A stretch of 64,000 nt of DNA from Rhineura floridana (GCF_030035675.1 NC_084481.1:230484927-230548926), one strand, 5' to 3'; shown: positions 11,794-21,900, counted from the first letter of the stretch. Translations and numbers: made by a program. The notes: generated from the sequence alone by a model not told the origin.

Positions 11794-14685
11794 GTGAGAG
11801 CAGGGGCACAGGATATAAATTCAGAAGAGCAAAATTACCACAGGCCAAACCACAAGTGCCAAAGACACTTGAAGAGAGACACTGCTTACAAGTGCCTGTA
11901 CGCTAATGCTAGGAGCCTCCGAACCAAGATGGGAGAACTGGAGTGCTTGGTCTTAGAGGAGAGCATTGATATAGTGAGCATAACGGAGACCTGGTGGAAT
12001 GGAGAAAACCAGTGGGATACAGTTATCCCTGGATATAAACTATATCGGAAGGACAGGGAAGGACGTATTGGTGGCGGAGTCGCTCTATACATGAAAGAAG
12101 GCATTGAATCCAGCAAGCTCGAAACCCCAAAAGAGGCAGACTCCTCCACAGAATCGTTGTGGGTGGTGATACCATGCCCCAGGAGGGATTTAATTCTGGG
12201 AACGATCTATCGTCCCCCTGATCAGAATGCTCAGGGAGACCTTGAGATGAGATATGAAATTGAGGAAGCATCCAAACTAGGAAATGTGGTAGTAATGGGT
12301 GACTTCAACTACCCAGGCATAGACTGGCCGCATATGTATTCCAGTCATGACAAAGAAGCAAAATTTCTAGATATTCTAAATGACTATTCCCTAGACCAGT
12401 TGGTCATGGAACCGACCAGAGGGACGGCAACCCTGGACTTAATCCTCAGTGGGGACCGGGACCTGGTGCGAGATGTAAGTGTTGTTGCACTGATTGGGAG
12501 CAGTGACCATAGTGCTATTAAATTAAACATACATGTAAATACCCAATTGCCAAGAAAATCCAACACGGTCATATTTGACTTCAAAAGAGGAAACTTCACA
12601 AAAATGAGGGGATTGGTAAAAAGAAAACTGAAAAACAAAGTCCAGAGGGTCACATCACTTGAAAATGCTTGGAAGTTGTTTAAAAACACTATATTAGAAG
12701 CTCAACTGGAGTGCATACCGCAGATCAGAAAAGGTACCGCCAGGGCCAAGAAGATGCCAGCATGGTTAACGAGCAAAGTCAAGGAAGCTCTTAGAGGCAA
12801 AAAGTCTTCCTTCAGAAAATGGAAGTCTCGTCCGAATGAAGAAAATAAAAAAGAACACAAACTCTGGCAAAGGAAATGCAAGAAGACAATAAGGGATGCT
12901 AAAAAAGAATTTGAGGAGCACATTGCTAAGAACATAAAAACCAACAACAAAAAATTCTATAAATACATTCAAAGCAGGAGACCATCTAGGGAGGCGATTG
13001 GACCCTTGGATGATAAGGGAGTCAAAGGTGTACTAAAGAATGATAAGGAGATTGCAGAGAAGCTAAATGAATTCTTTGCATCTGTCTTCACAGTGGAAGA
13101 TATAGGGCAGATCCCTGAACCTGAACTAACATTTGCAGGAAGGGATTCTGAGGAATTGAGACAAATAGTGGTAACGAGAGAGGAAGTTCTAGGCTTAATG
13201 GACAATATAAAAACTGACAAATCACCGGGCCCGGATGGCATCCACCCAAGAGTTCTCAAAGAACTCTAAGGTGAAATTGCTGATCTGCTAACTAAAATAT
13301 GTAACTTGTCCCTCGGGTCCTCCTCCGTGCCTGAGGACTGGAAAGTGGCAAATGTAACGCCAATCTTCAAAAAGGGATCCAGGGGGGATCCCGGAAATTA
13401 CAGGCCAGTTAGCTTAACTTCTGTCCCTGGAAAACTGGTAGAAAGTATGATTAAAGCTAGATTAACTAAGCACATAGAAGAACAAGCCTTGCTGAAGCAG
13501 AGCCAGCATGGCTTCTGCAAGAGAAAGTCCTGTCTCAGTAACCTATTAGAATTCTTTGAGAGTGTCAACAAGCATATAGATAGAGGTGATCCAGTGGACA
13601 TAGTGTACTTAGACTTTCAAAAAGCATTTGACAAGGTACCTCACCAAAGACTTCTGAGGAAGCTTAGCAGTCATGGAATAAGAGGAGAGGTCCTCTTGTG
13701 GATAAGGAATTGGTTAAGAAGCAGAAAGCAGAGAGTAGGAATAAATGGACAGTTCTCCCAATGGAGGGCTGTAGAAAGTGGAGTCCCTCAAGGATCGGTA
13801 TTGGGACCTGTACTTTTCAACTTGTTCATTAATGACCTAGAATTAGGAGTGAGCAGTGAAGTGGCCAAGTTTGCTGACGACACTAAATTGTTCAGGGTTG
13901 TTAAAACAAAAAGCGATTGTGAAGAGCTCCAAAAAGACCTCTCCAAACTGAGTGAATGGGCGGAAAAATGGCAAATGCAATTCAATATAAACAAGTGTAA
14001 AATTATGCATATTGGAGCAAAAAATCTGAATTTCACATATACGCTCATGGGGTCTGAACTGGCGGTGACCGACCAGGAGAGAGACCTCGGGGTTGTAGTG
14101 GACAGCACGATGAAAATGTCGACCCAGTGTGCGGCAGCTGTGAAAAAGGCAAATTCCATGCTAGGGATAATTAGGAAAGGTATTGAAAATAGAACAGCTG
14201 ATATCATAATGCCGTTGTATAAATCTATGGTGCGGCTGCATTTGGAATACTGTGTACAGTTCTGGTCGCCTCATCTCAAAAAGGATATTATAGAGTTGGA
14301 AAAGGTTCAGAAGAGGGCAACCAGAATGATCAAGGGGATGGAGCGACTCCCTTACAAGGAAAGGTTGCAGCATTTGGGGCTTTTTAGTTTAGAGAAAAGG
14401 CGGGTCAGAGGAGACATGATAGAAGTGTATAAAATTATGCATGGCATTGAGAAAGTGGATAGAGAAAAGTTCTTCTCCCTCTCTCATAATGCTAGAACTC
14501 GTGGACATTCAAAGAAGCTGAATGTTGGAAGATTCAGGACGGACAAAAGGAAGTACTTCTTTACTCAGCGCATAGTTAAACTATGGAATTTGCTCCCACA
14601 AGATGCGGTAATGGCCACCAGCTTGGATGGCTTTAAAAGAAGATTAGACAAATTCATGGAGGACAGGGCTATCAATGGCTACTAG
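11794..14685 (+). pseudogene. CR1 ORF2 (endonuclease-reverse transcriptase) with one stop
   Basis: A 963-codon frame interrupted only by a TAA at 13267-13269; both halves are in the same frame. The N-terminal apurinic-like endonuclease shows LYANARSL, SITETWW, VVMGDFNYPGIDW (G169 D170) and SDHSA (S237 D238 H239). The middle holds the reverse transcriptase: KSPGPDGIHPRVLK, then GNYRPVSLTS, VYLDFQKAFDKVPH, GVPQGSVLGPVLF and the catalytic FADD at 13870-13881 (about residue 693). The C-terminus has the CR1 signature YKSMVRLHLEYCVQFWSPHL and RIVKLWNLLPQD. The enzyme nicks target DNA and copies the CR1 RNA in place. Length is normal for CR1, and apart from the single stop all motifs are intact. Confidence 0.93.
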
Positions 14686-14900
14686 CCGTGATGGCTGTGC
14701 TCTGCCACCCTAGTCAGAGGCAGCATGCTTCTGAAAACCAGTTGCCGGAAGCCTCAGGAGGGGAGAGTGTTCTTGCACTCGGGTCCTGCTTGCGGGCTTC
14801 CCACAGGCACCTGGTTGGCCACTGTGAGAACAGGATGCTGGACTGGATGGGCCACTGGCCTGATCCAGCAGGCTCCTCTTATGTTCTCATGTTCTTATGA
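14686..14900 (+). repeat. CR1 3'UTR and terminal repeats
   Basis: This holds the conserved CR1 3' region ('AGGCAGCATGCTTCTGAAAA', 'GGTTGGCCACTGTGAGAACA', 'CTGGATGGGCCACTGGCCTG') and the terminal TTATGTTCTCATGTTCTTATG. It is the reference for the truncated CR1 copies listed below. Confidence 0.9.
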
Positions 14901-14929
14901 GCAGCGGTGAGTGATTCAGGTCAAAGATG

Positions 14930-15082
14930 TGTGTAGCCAAGCATCCTGTTTTCCACAGTGGCCAGTCAGATGCCTCAGAAGCCCACAAGCAGAGCATGAA
15001 GGCAATAGATCTCCCCTGCTATCTTCATCCCGTCATCCAGCAACTGGTATTCAGAATTATACTGCCTCGGAAACTGAAGGTT
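14930..15082 (-). mobile_element. CR1 3' fragment, inverted
   Basis: 'AGCATCCTGTTTTCCACAGT', 'GGCCAGTCAGATGCC' and 'AAGCCCACAAGCAG' are the reverse complement of the CR1 3'UTR. It lies just after the full-length CR1 in opposite orientation. Confidence 0.75.
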
Positions 15083-15084
15083 CC

Positions 15085-15182
15085 ATTTACCTTTATTTGT
15101 TTTATTATTTTATTTATTTATTACATTTATATCCCGCCCTTCCTCCCAGATGGAAGCGCAGGGCAGCATGAATTACATGGAT
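15085..15182 (-). mobile_element. L2-type 3' tail
   Basis: The words TTTATTTATTACATTTATAT, then CCCGCCCTTCCTCCCAG, are the L2-type 3' end in reverse orientation. Confidence 0.55.
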
Positions 15183-15317
15183 AATAGCCACTGATAGACT
15201 CCTCCCTTTCCATAAATTTGTTTAACCCCCTTTAAAACCGTCTTAAGCCTCACACCATATATCCTGCATCAGGGATTCTCTTCGTTAATATTTATCTACT
15301 GGGGAAACTAACCCATG

Positions 15318-15403
15318 GCCCTTCCGATTGGCTTGGGCTGATGGGAATTGCAGTCCAACAACATCCAAAGGGGTGGAGGGAACAGGTTCCCAACCCCTGT
15401 TAT
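15318..15403. repeat. Half of palindromic MITE (GCTGATGGGAATTGCAGTCC)
   Basis: Contains GGGCTGATGGGAATTGCAG, 'TCCAACAACATC' and 'GAACAGGTTCCC', the right half of the family described at 10487. Confidence 0.5.
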
Positions 15404-15499
15404 ATATTCTCATTATCCTAACCCTCCTACCAGTTTCGTGGAGTGGCCCAAAGTTCTAGAATTCTAAGAAAAGAAGGGGAAGAAACGTCTCTCTCCCCC

Positions 15500-15720
15500 C
15501 ATATTTATTTACTTATTTATTTTGTTGCATTTATATACCACCCATAGCAAGTAGCTCTCAGGGCGGTAAACAGCATAAGTTAAAATACATACATCATAAT
15601 AATAAAATCACAAAACATATATGACATAAAGAAAAAAAAACAAAATACAATTAAACAAAATATAAGAAGATAAAAGGATTAGTATACAAGATTAAAAAGC
15701 TAAAAAGATTAGAATGATTA
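15500..15720 (-). mobile_element. L2-type LINE 3' tail
   Basis: TTATTTACTTATTTATTTTG, 'CATTTATATACCACCC' and 'CTCAGGGCGGTAAAC', followed by an A-rich stretch, form a reverse-oriented L2 3' end with decayed sequence behind it. Confidence 0.55.
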
Positions 15721-15861
15721 TAATTCATGTAATTTTGTAAACATCTATCAAATTCCTTCCTTGTCTGTTTTCTGAATCTGGAAGCCCCAAATGCCTTCAG
15801 CTTTTCCATGTAGGGAAGCCGTTGGGCCTTTTCTGCAAGTTTTCCAGCTCCAGACTGGCCA

Positions 15862-16190
15862 CATTCACACCATACATTTATTCCACTATGATTCCACTTT
15901 AAACAGTCATGGCTTCTTCCCCCAAGGAATCCTGGGAAGTGAAGTTTGTGAAGGGTGCTGAGAGTTGTTAGGAGACCCCCATTCCCCTCACATAGCTACA
16001 ATTTTCAGAGTCGTTTTAACAGTCATTCCCCCTTCCCAGAGAACTCTGGGAATTGTAGCTCTGTGAGGGGAACAGAGGTCTCCTCACAACTCTCAGCACC
16101 TTTCACAAACTCCCCAGGATTCTTTGTGGGAAGCCATGACTGCTTAATGTGGAATCTTAGTGGAATAAATGTATGGCGTGGGTGTGGTCT
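15862..16190. mobile_element. Palindromic (fold-back) MITE
   Basis: The left half (GCCACATTCACACCATAC ... CAGTCATGGCTTCTTCCCCC ... GGTGCTGAGAGTTGTTAGGAG) reappears inverted in the right half (CTCCTCACAACTCTCAGCACC ... GGGAAGCCATGACTG ... GTATGGCGTGGGTGTGGTC). It could fold into one long hairpin. Superfamily is unclear because no exact target duplication is visible. Confidence 0.75.
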
Positions 16191-16324
16191 ATCCTGTTTC
16201 GACAGGATCACAACTGTGCACAGTATTAAAATGTAACTAGTAAGATTTTTATCTATGTGGCGTGACTGTATTAGCAGTCTGTGTTTCCTCTGAAGTAAGT
16301 CTCAGTATGCTTCATGGGGAAAAT

Positions 16325-16600
16325 ACTTAGGTTGGTTCCCACTTTAATGCAAACCTCCCTAATTTGCTTCGCTGCACCACCCAAAACAAAATATGAAGCC
16401 AAATGCAGTTGTCTTTCAGAATTCACACTTCTATGAAAGTGTTCATAAAAACATGTATGTTTCTAAAAAGAACATAAAAGTGCATTATGTTAGGGGAAAT
16501 TGCTTGCGAAAATGTATATATTAGGCAAATTGTGTACAAAAATGTGTGTATTAGGAGGAATGTGCACTAAATGCTGACAAATTTTCATAAGGACCTTTTT
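16325..16600 (-). repeat. AT-rich interspersed repeat, reverse copy
   Basis: The stretch with 'TTCATAAAAACATGTATG', 'GCATTATGTTAGGGGAAAT' and 'TTAGGCAAATTGTGTACAAA' matches, on the other strand, the repeat at 33255-33640 and 49800-50215 (AATATATGCATTTTT-type words). It is probably a non-autonomous DNA transposon. Confidence 0.5.
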
Positions 16601-16867
16601 TTAAAAAAAAAATTGTAAACTGATGCAGAAATGTGGGACAGTATCCACCTAAACAGTTGCACTACCACAATGACTTATAGCTGCGCAGTGTAACTTCCGT
16701 GCCCTCTCCTTTTCCCACCTGCGCCCTAAATCTGTTCCAGAGGGTTGGACAAAACCCCAAACCGAACGTAAAACTGACACATTTGTCAGTTTGACAGATT
16801 TGTTGATCCTTCTTCCCAAGTAAACATGCATCAGACACAAGGCTTGGTGTCTTATCTGGTCCAATTC

Positions 16868-16992
16868 TTAGCCTTGGCAGCCGGTGGCTGCATGTCAATG
16901 GGGCAATAGAATCCACACCAGGTTTTAGTCCGACCGTTTGGGGAGCTGTCCAAGGTGCTGAAAGCATGACATGGAGCCACCAGCTAGCACTG
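16868..16992. repeat. MITE-end repeat (GGTTTTAGTCC..GGAGCTGTCCAAGG)
   Basis: Shares 'GGTTTTAGTCC', 'GGAGCTGTCCAAG' and 'CATGGAGCCACCAG' with loci near 28135-28240 and 50540-50655 (the last inverted), so it is an interspersed element. Confidence 0.55.
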
Positions 16993-17412
16993 GTTCTCAT
17001 CATTTCCAAGGATTTAAGGGAATTGTGCCGAAAAAAGCCTCCAACAGAGATCCAGGAGGAGCCACTGCCACAATAGACTATCCCAGGGAGGATGAAGAAA
17101 GAGTCTGACCTGGAATAAGGGCTGTTAGATGTTCCTCCCTGAGCTGGGGTTGTCCTCTACAGTAACGCCTGTGGTACCCATGCTGCTTATTTTAGTTACC
17201 AACCAAGTGACATCAGCAGTTGAATCAGGATAACGTTTGCTTATTAGATTTCTGTCACATTTCCTTCTAAAGGGGCGTCAAGCATCAAAATGTTAAAACA
17301 ATACAGTTTCAAATAAAACCATCTAAAAACTTTTAGAATATCTAAAAACATTTAAAAGCAATCACATACCCTCACAGTTATTAATTTCAAAGTTGCTATG
17401 GCCAGTATCTTT

Positions 17413-17795
17413 TGTTATGTGCCTTCAAGTCAATTTCAACTTATGGCAACCCTATAAATCAGCGACCTCGAACAGCATCTGTCGTGAACCACCCTTTTCA
17501 GATCTTGTAAGTTCAAGCCTGTGGCTTCCTTGATGGAATCAATCCATCTCTTGTTTGGCCTTCCTCTTTTTCTACTCCCTTCTGTTTTTCCCAGCATTGT
17601 TGTCTTTTCTAGTGAATCGTGTCTTCTCATGATGTGTCCAAAGTATGAGAACCTCAGTTTCATCATTTAAGCTTCTAGTGATAGTTCTGGTTTAACTTGT
17701 TCTAACACCCAATGATTTGTCTTTTTCCCAGTCCATGGTATGTGTAAAGCTCTCCTCCAACACCACATTTCAAAGGAGTTGATTTTTCTCTATGG
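17413..17795 (-). mobile_element. BovB (RTE) LINE 3' fragment
   Basis: The minus strand encodes MMKLRFSYFGHIMRR, 'DSLEKTTMLGKTEGSRKRGR' and 'PNKRWIDSIKEATGLNLQDL', the C-terminal end of BovB ORF2. The 3' end (near 17413) has CTTCAAGTC and CTTATGGCAACCCTATAAAT, the BovB tail shared with Sauria SINEs. Confidence 0.88.
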
Positions 17796-17839
17796 GCCAT
17801 CAAATGCCTGGGTTTACAGGAATGTCTTTCTCCTGAATG

Positions 17840-18045
17840 TCAGTAATGAGGAAGACAGATGCACCTCACCAGGGAGGGCATTCCACAGATGGGGAACCAC
17901 CACCGAGAAGGCCCTGTCACAAGTCAGTGCGACCTGGGCAGCAGCCACAGGTGGTACCTACAAAAGGATCTCCCCTGATGATCACAGGGTCTGAGATGGC
18001 CAATACTGGAGTCACTCTTTTAGGTAGTTAAGTCCCAAACCATTC
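17840..18045 (-). mobile_element. L2-type LINE fragment
   Basis: 'CAGGGAGGGCATTCCACAGA' and 'GGGAACCACCACCGAGAAGG' are the reverse complement of the conserved L2 block upstream of its 3' tail. A sense copy lies at 19385-19550. Confidence 0.55.
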
Positions 18046-18057
18046 AGAGTGATAATA

Positions 18058-18420
18058 TTTAATACTTTTTTTTAGTTAGACTATTTATATACCGCTTATA
18101 TTTAAATAAAGGTCTAAGCAGTGAACAAGAAGTCAAAACATCAACTTCAAAAAACAATCAAGAAAATACAATTAACTGAACAAAACATCCTCTTTAGTAT
18201 CAACATAATATAAACATTGCATATAAAATTAAGTACAAGAAATACAAGAAAAGAACCATAATATACATAATAGACTAAACAGACTATTCCTTAAGTTTCA
18301 CGGGGAAAAAACAAGCTTATTTTTAAACACAATAGATTAGACAAATCAGCTCATTTCTTAATCACAGTATAATATAAAGCAAAACAATTAAAACAGCCGC
18401 CCCCTCTACAGTTGGGGGAA
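18058..18420 (-). mobile_element. LINE 3' tail with A-rich 3'UTR (L2/CR1 group)
   Basis: 'GACTATTTATATACCGCTTA' then an A-rich run reads as a reverse-oriented LINE 3'UTR. It is too decayed to classify firmly. Confidence 0.4.
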
Positions 18421-18477
18421 AACTTTTTTTGACGTGTATAAGTACTTTAAGTAAAAATAATTAAGTAATAATACTTA

Positions 18478-18700
18478 ACAGTTGTAAAGTGTTTTCAAGT
18501 GTTCCAAACACTTCATATGCTTCCAACAGCCCTGTAAGTTAGTCATTATTATTACTATCCTCCATTTCACAGATGAGGCAACTGAGGCTGGGGGAGGCTT
18601 GCCTAAAGCCATCTTGTGAGTTTATGGCAGAGATGAGATTTGGGGATGTCCTGATTCATAGTTCACTCTCTTACCCACCACTACACCAGCGTTGTTGCCA
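18478..18700 (+). repeat. MIR SINE just downstream of the CCDC198 stop
   Basis: Well-preserved MIR words in order: 'CCTCCATTTCACAGATGAGG', 'CAACTGAGGCTGGGGGAGGC', 'TTGCC', 'TGAGATTTGGGG', and a final 'CACCACTACACCAGC'. It begins only about 60 bp beyond the CCDC198 stop (reading the minus strand), so it probably lies inside that gene's 3'UTR in antisense. Confidence 0.82.
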
Positions 18701-18760
18701 TTGCTGGCTCCTTCCCTCTTTCTCACCAACTTGGCCATAACTCTGGTGGCTTTCTGGAGC

Positions 18761-18993
18761 TCAAAACTCTTTATCGAAAAACTCATCAAAGAGGGCGATC
18801 CTCTCTGTCTTTGTTCTCACCAAGGCCGGTTTCCGGCAAGGTCTCCAGTCGTCAGAGTCAGTGCTTGAAGCATCCCAAGATGATTCTCGTCTTGACTGCT
18901 GCTTCAGCAGCCACGTCTCTACTTTGCCCACCTGGCCTAAATGGGATTCAGATGGTCCGTGCTCTCTCAAAAATTCTCCATCCCACCGATCAC
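18761..18993 (-). CDS. CCDC198: CCDC198 exon 6 (C-terminus)
   Basis: Encodes residues 218-293 plus the TGA at 18761-18763. The acceptor is TTTTATTAG at 18994-19002, and the first two bases (GT) complete the split glycine codon from exon 5. The exon carries the most conserved part of the protein: VGKVETWLLKQQ (mammals: IGKMETWLHEQE), an acidic serine run WDASSTDSDD, and the C-terminal block ALVRTKTERIALFDEFFDKE. That last block is nearly identical to mammals (ALVRTRTERIPLFDEFFDQE), so it is likely a binding motif, though its partner is unknown to me. No defect is seen. The function of the family is poorly defined. A MIR SINE follows about 60 bp after the stop. Confidence 0.95.
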
Positions 18994-19089
18994 CTAATAA
19001 AAGAAAAGAAAGGGAGCACCACTGAGTTTTGTAGGCAGTGACCACAATAAGCTTAATAACACTGTAATGAGTTTGGCTGCCTTGCACCG

Positions 19090-19262
19090 GCCCGTCTATC
19101 ACCCGCAGAAAAAATATTGATATTAATACTGATATTTCAAAAGGAAATATCGATACAAATAGCAGTGGAAAATGACTACATAACAATCCAATCCGCAACG
19201 ATAGCAAATAAGCAAATTAATTCATAACCAAATCTGAATCGGGCGGAATTTTAGCACATCCT
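19090..19262 (-). repeat. AT-rich DNA-transposon-like repeat fragment
   Basis: 'AATATTGATATTAATACTGA' and 'GGCGGAATTTTAGCACATCC' are the inverse of the repeat that begins GGATGTGCTAGAATTCC at 53338. It lies in intron 5 of CCDC198. Confidence 0.5.
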
Positions 19263-19384
19263 TAGTCACAAGTTCTGAAAGCACTGGACTAGCTGCCAGC
19301 AAACTACCAGTCCCAATTCAGTGTGTTACTACCAGCATATAAGCCCTAAACAGCTTTGGACGCAAGTACCTATAAGAGCACCTC

Positions 19385-19552
19385 ACCCAATATCAACCAT
19401 TTTAGGCTTTATGATCAGCAAGGGAGGCCCTGTTGGCAGTGCCACTGCTGGATGCTGCCTGGTTGGCACTGACCTGCGACAGGGCCTTCTCAATGCTGGC
19501 TCCCCATCTGTGCAATGCCCTCCCTGCTGATATGCATCTGTCTCCTTCATGA
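19385..19552 (+). mobile_element. L2-type LINE fragment
   Basis: 'ACAGGGCCTTCTCAATGCTG', 'GCTCCCCATCTGTGCAATGC' is the sense version of the L2 block seen at 17840-18045. Confidence 0.55.
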
Positions 19553-19554
19553 TT

Positions 19555-19812
19555 ACCAGACCATCATTCCCAACTATTGCCTGTGCTGATGGGAACTGTA
19601 GTCCAACCACATCTTCTGAAAAACAGTGGCCGGAAGCCGCAGGAGGGGAGAGTGCTGTTGCACTCAGGTCCTGCTTGTGGACTTCCCATGAGCATCTGGT
19701 TGGCCACTGTGAGAACAGGATGCTGGACTAGATGGGCCACTGGCCTGATCCAACAAGCTCTTCTTATGTTCTTAACATCTGGAAGGCACCACGTAGGCTA
19801 TCCCTGTCTTAG
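19555..19812. repeat. Palindromic MITE split by a CR1 insertion
   Basis: The left half is 'CCATCATTCCCAACTATTGC' through 'GTAGTCCAACCACATC' (to about 19612). The right half resumes at about 19780 with ACATCTGGAAGGCACC and ends near 19812. The CR1 3' end sits exactly between them. Confidence 0.65.
19613..19779 (+). mobile_element. CR1 3' end, truncated, nested in MITE
   Basis: Matches 14725-14898: 'AGTGGCCGGAAGCCGCAGG', 'TGGCCACTGTGAGAACAGG', 'GATGGGCCACTGGCCTGATC', ending CTTCTTATGTTCTTA. Confidence 0.85.
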
Positions 19813-19837
19813 AGTTTCGTCTGAAGGGATTTGACAA

Positions 19838-20261
19838 AATATCTTCATGTGTGTGAAAGTTGGACAGTGAAAAAAGCGGACAAGAGAAAAATCAACTCAT
19901 TTGAAATGTGGTGTTGGAGGAGAGCTTTGCAGATACCATGGACTGCAAAAAAGACAAATGATTGGGTGTTAGAACAAATTAAACCAGAACTATCACTAGA
20001 AGCTAAAATGATGAAACTGAGGTTACCATACTTTGGACACATGAGAAGACATGATTCACTAGAAAAGACAATGCTGGGAAAAACAGAAGGGAGTAGAAAA
20101 AGAGGAAGGCCAAAGAAGAGATGGATTGATTCCATAAGGGAAGCCACAGACCTGAACGTACAAGATCTAAACAGGGTGGTTCGTGACAGATGCTCTTGGA
20201 GGTTGCTGATCCATAGGGTAGCCATAAGTCGCAGTCGACTTGGAGGCACTTAACAACAGCT
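19838..20261 (+). mobile_element. BovB (RTE) LINE 3' fragment
   Basis: Encodes the BovB ORF2 C-terminus: CESWTVKKADKRKINSFEMW, 'CWRRALQIPWTAKKTND', 'DSLEKTMLGKTEGSRKRGRP', 'KKRWIDSIREATDLNVQDLN', ending SRSRLGGT. The tail GTCGCAGTCGACTTGGAGGC is the BovB/Sauria 3' signature. It is 5'-truncated and lies in CCDC198 intron 5. Confidence 0.9.
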
Positions 20262-20299
20262 AATGACTGTGGCCTTTCTTCCTGAATGGGCAATGAATC

Positions 20300-21110
20300 T
20301 ACAGGTTTGGGAGCTGTACTGAAGGCCTTTCTTTTTCAACAAGCCTTTTAAGAGGTCTTTACCACAGTCTGCATCTGTATTTTATTAATCTAACAAAATT
20401 TCTGTACTGCTTACTAGAGCAAAAGACTTCAGTTTACAGTAGACAGTCTAAAATATTCATTAAAAACACCAATTTTAAAATGTTGCATGAAAAATTTAAA
20501 ATATAAATCAAAATCATTCATTTAAAACACTTATACTTACTACAATCACATGCTAAAATTACATGCCTGGATAGGCTTGCTGGAACAAAAAAGTGTTTAG
20601 TGGGTGATGAGCTCATAACAACAGGCAGGGAGTTCCAAAATTTAAGTGCTGCCACCCTTAAAGGATCGATTTCTTGCAAGGGAGAAACAAACATTGGGAT
20701 GCATCTAACTAAGTTCGACTTAGAGGAGACCACTGAAATTAATTACCCATGTCCATTAATGACAATGGGCTTACTCTGAACAGGACAAACATTGGCTACA
20801 TCTCATTATGTGGCAATTATAAAAGTGCCAGTTCCGCATATCTAAGCGGTCAAATGGGCATGTATGGGGAAAGGTGATCTTTCAAGTAAACTGGTCCCAA
20901 GCTGGTAAGGACTTTATCTCCTAATAGCTACACCTTGAATTTGGTCCAGTAACAAATTTTCTGCCAGTGGAGATCTCTGACTGAGGGTGCTTTATGTTGA
21001 TGGGATCTCGCCTCTGTCAGCAGTCATGCTGCAGCATTCTGCACTAACTGCAGCTTCCAGACAGAGCACAAGGGAAGCCCAACATTGAGTAAGTATTGGG
21101 TTAGAAATTG
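20300..21110 (-). mobile_element. L2-type LINE remnants (mixed pieces)
   Basis: A sense scrap (about 20318-20400: TTTCTTTTTCAACAAGCC, then TTTTAAGAGG) is followed by minus-strand L2 pieces (about 20385-20730 and 20870-21100). These include 'GGCAGGGAGTTCCAAAATTT' and 'CATTCTGCACTAACTGCAGC'. The pieces are old and fragmented. Confidence 0.5.
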
Positions 21111-21290
21111 ATTTTACATATGAAACTGTTTTTAATTGTTTGCATATGTGGAATTGTATACGTGGAATTGTGCTTTTTTAAATTACATATGGAATTGCAT
21201 TTATTGTTGATGTTTTTTACTGTGAACTTGCTTTGAGATATTTGATGGGAAGCGAATCATAAATGGAATAAAAATAAAATAAAAGCACTG
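21110..21290 (+). mobile_element. LINE 3' tail (L2 group)
   Basis: A T-rich 3'UTR ('GAAACTGTTTTTAATTGTTT') is followed by 'GTGAACTTGCTTTGAGATAT', 'TTGATGGGAAGCGAATCAT' and AATAAAAATAAAATAAAA, a typical L2-group end. Confidence 0.5.
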
Positions 21291-21547
21291 AAGGAGGGCA
21301 TGGAACAGTCCCAATGAGGGATGTGGTCTAGGGTGAGAGGGTGTGGCCTGGGAAGAAGAGACAAGGCCACGATAAAAATCCTGAAGGCCAGATAGAAGGC
21401 TGGAGGGCTGCATTCAGCCAACGGGCTAGAGATTTCTCACCCATAAAGTAAAGAAGCACCTTAATTACATGGCAGTAGCAGCAGTGCAAACCACGAAAGG
21501 TTGCCTGAATCAGAAAACTTGTTCACATCTTCCACAGTATCGCTTAC

Positions 21548-21710
21548 CGTGGTTTCTTTCAAGTGTTTGGCCAAACTCAAGGGCGAGCAGCTCTTCATCA
21601 TCAGAGCTATTATTTCCCTGCACACACCCAAGAGTTTCACTGATGTTGAGGTCCTTCAGTTGTGGCTTGTTAAGTCTTGCCTCCTGGTGCAAACATCTCT
21701 TCAGTTCTGC
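21548..21710 (-). CDS. CCDC198: CCDC198 exon 5
   Basis: Encodes residues 163-216 plus one base of codon 217. The acceptor is TTATAAACCCAG ending at 21711 and the donor is CCACG|GTAAGC at 21547. The start AELKRCLHQEARLNKPQ aligns with mammalian MELKKSLHGEARINKQSP. The middle is acidic (NNSSDDEELLALEFGQTL), matching the mammalian NDDHDLLTMLPDEIL stretch in position and character. This exon is less conserved than exon 6 but in the correct order and phase. Confidence 0.9.
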
Positions 21711-21739
21711 CTGGGTTTATAAATAACTAGTCAGGCAGC

Positions 21740-21900
21740 ATATATACAAACTGGTTTAACAATCATTCCTTCTCTTCAGGGAAACCTGGGAGTCGTAATG
21801 CAGTCACCGGATGAAGGGGGTTGCTAACAGAATTCCTAGCAGCCTCGACAAACTACAATTCCCAGGGTTCTTTGAGGGATACCATGCCAGTTAAATAGAT
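21740..21900. repeat. Palindromic MITE (GGGAATTGTAG-type), decayed
   Basis: 'CTCTTCAGGGAAACCTGGGA' and 'AACTACAATTCCCAGGGTTC' are inverted partners of the family at 15862-16190. Confidence 0.55.

Larger units (their letters stand above)
10600..14900 (+). mobile_element. CR1 LINE, nearly full length
   Basis: The element contains a GC-rich 5' leader (about 10608-10773), ORF1, a short inter-ORF spacer, ORF2 and a 3'UTR that ends in the CR1-type tandem TTATGTTCTCATGTTCTTATG (about 14877-14898). The layout and proteins are those of CR1. A short possible target duplication, AGCAG(A/C)GG, is seen at both ends, but CR1 duplications are often unclear. There is one shift and one stop in ORF1 and one stop in ORF2, so it is a recent but dead copy. 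Many truncated relatives of its 3' end lie elsewhere in the window. Confidence 0.92.

Noticed and set aside
16649-17009. Minus-strand ORFs of 71 and 115 codons
   Set aside because: They overlap repeat-derived sequence (16868-16992) and carry no domain.
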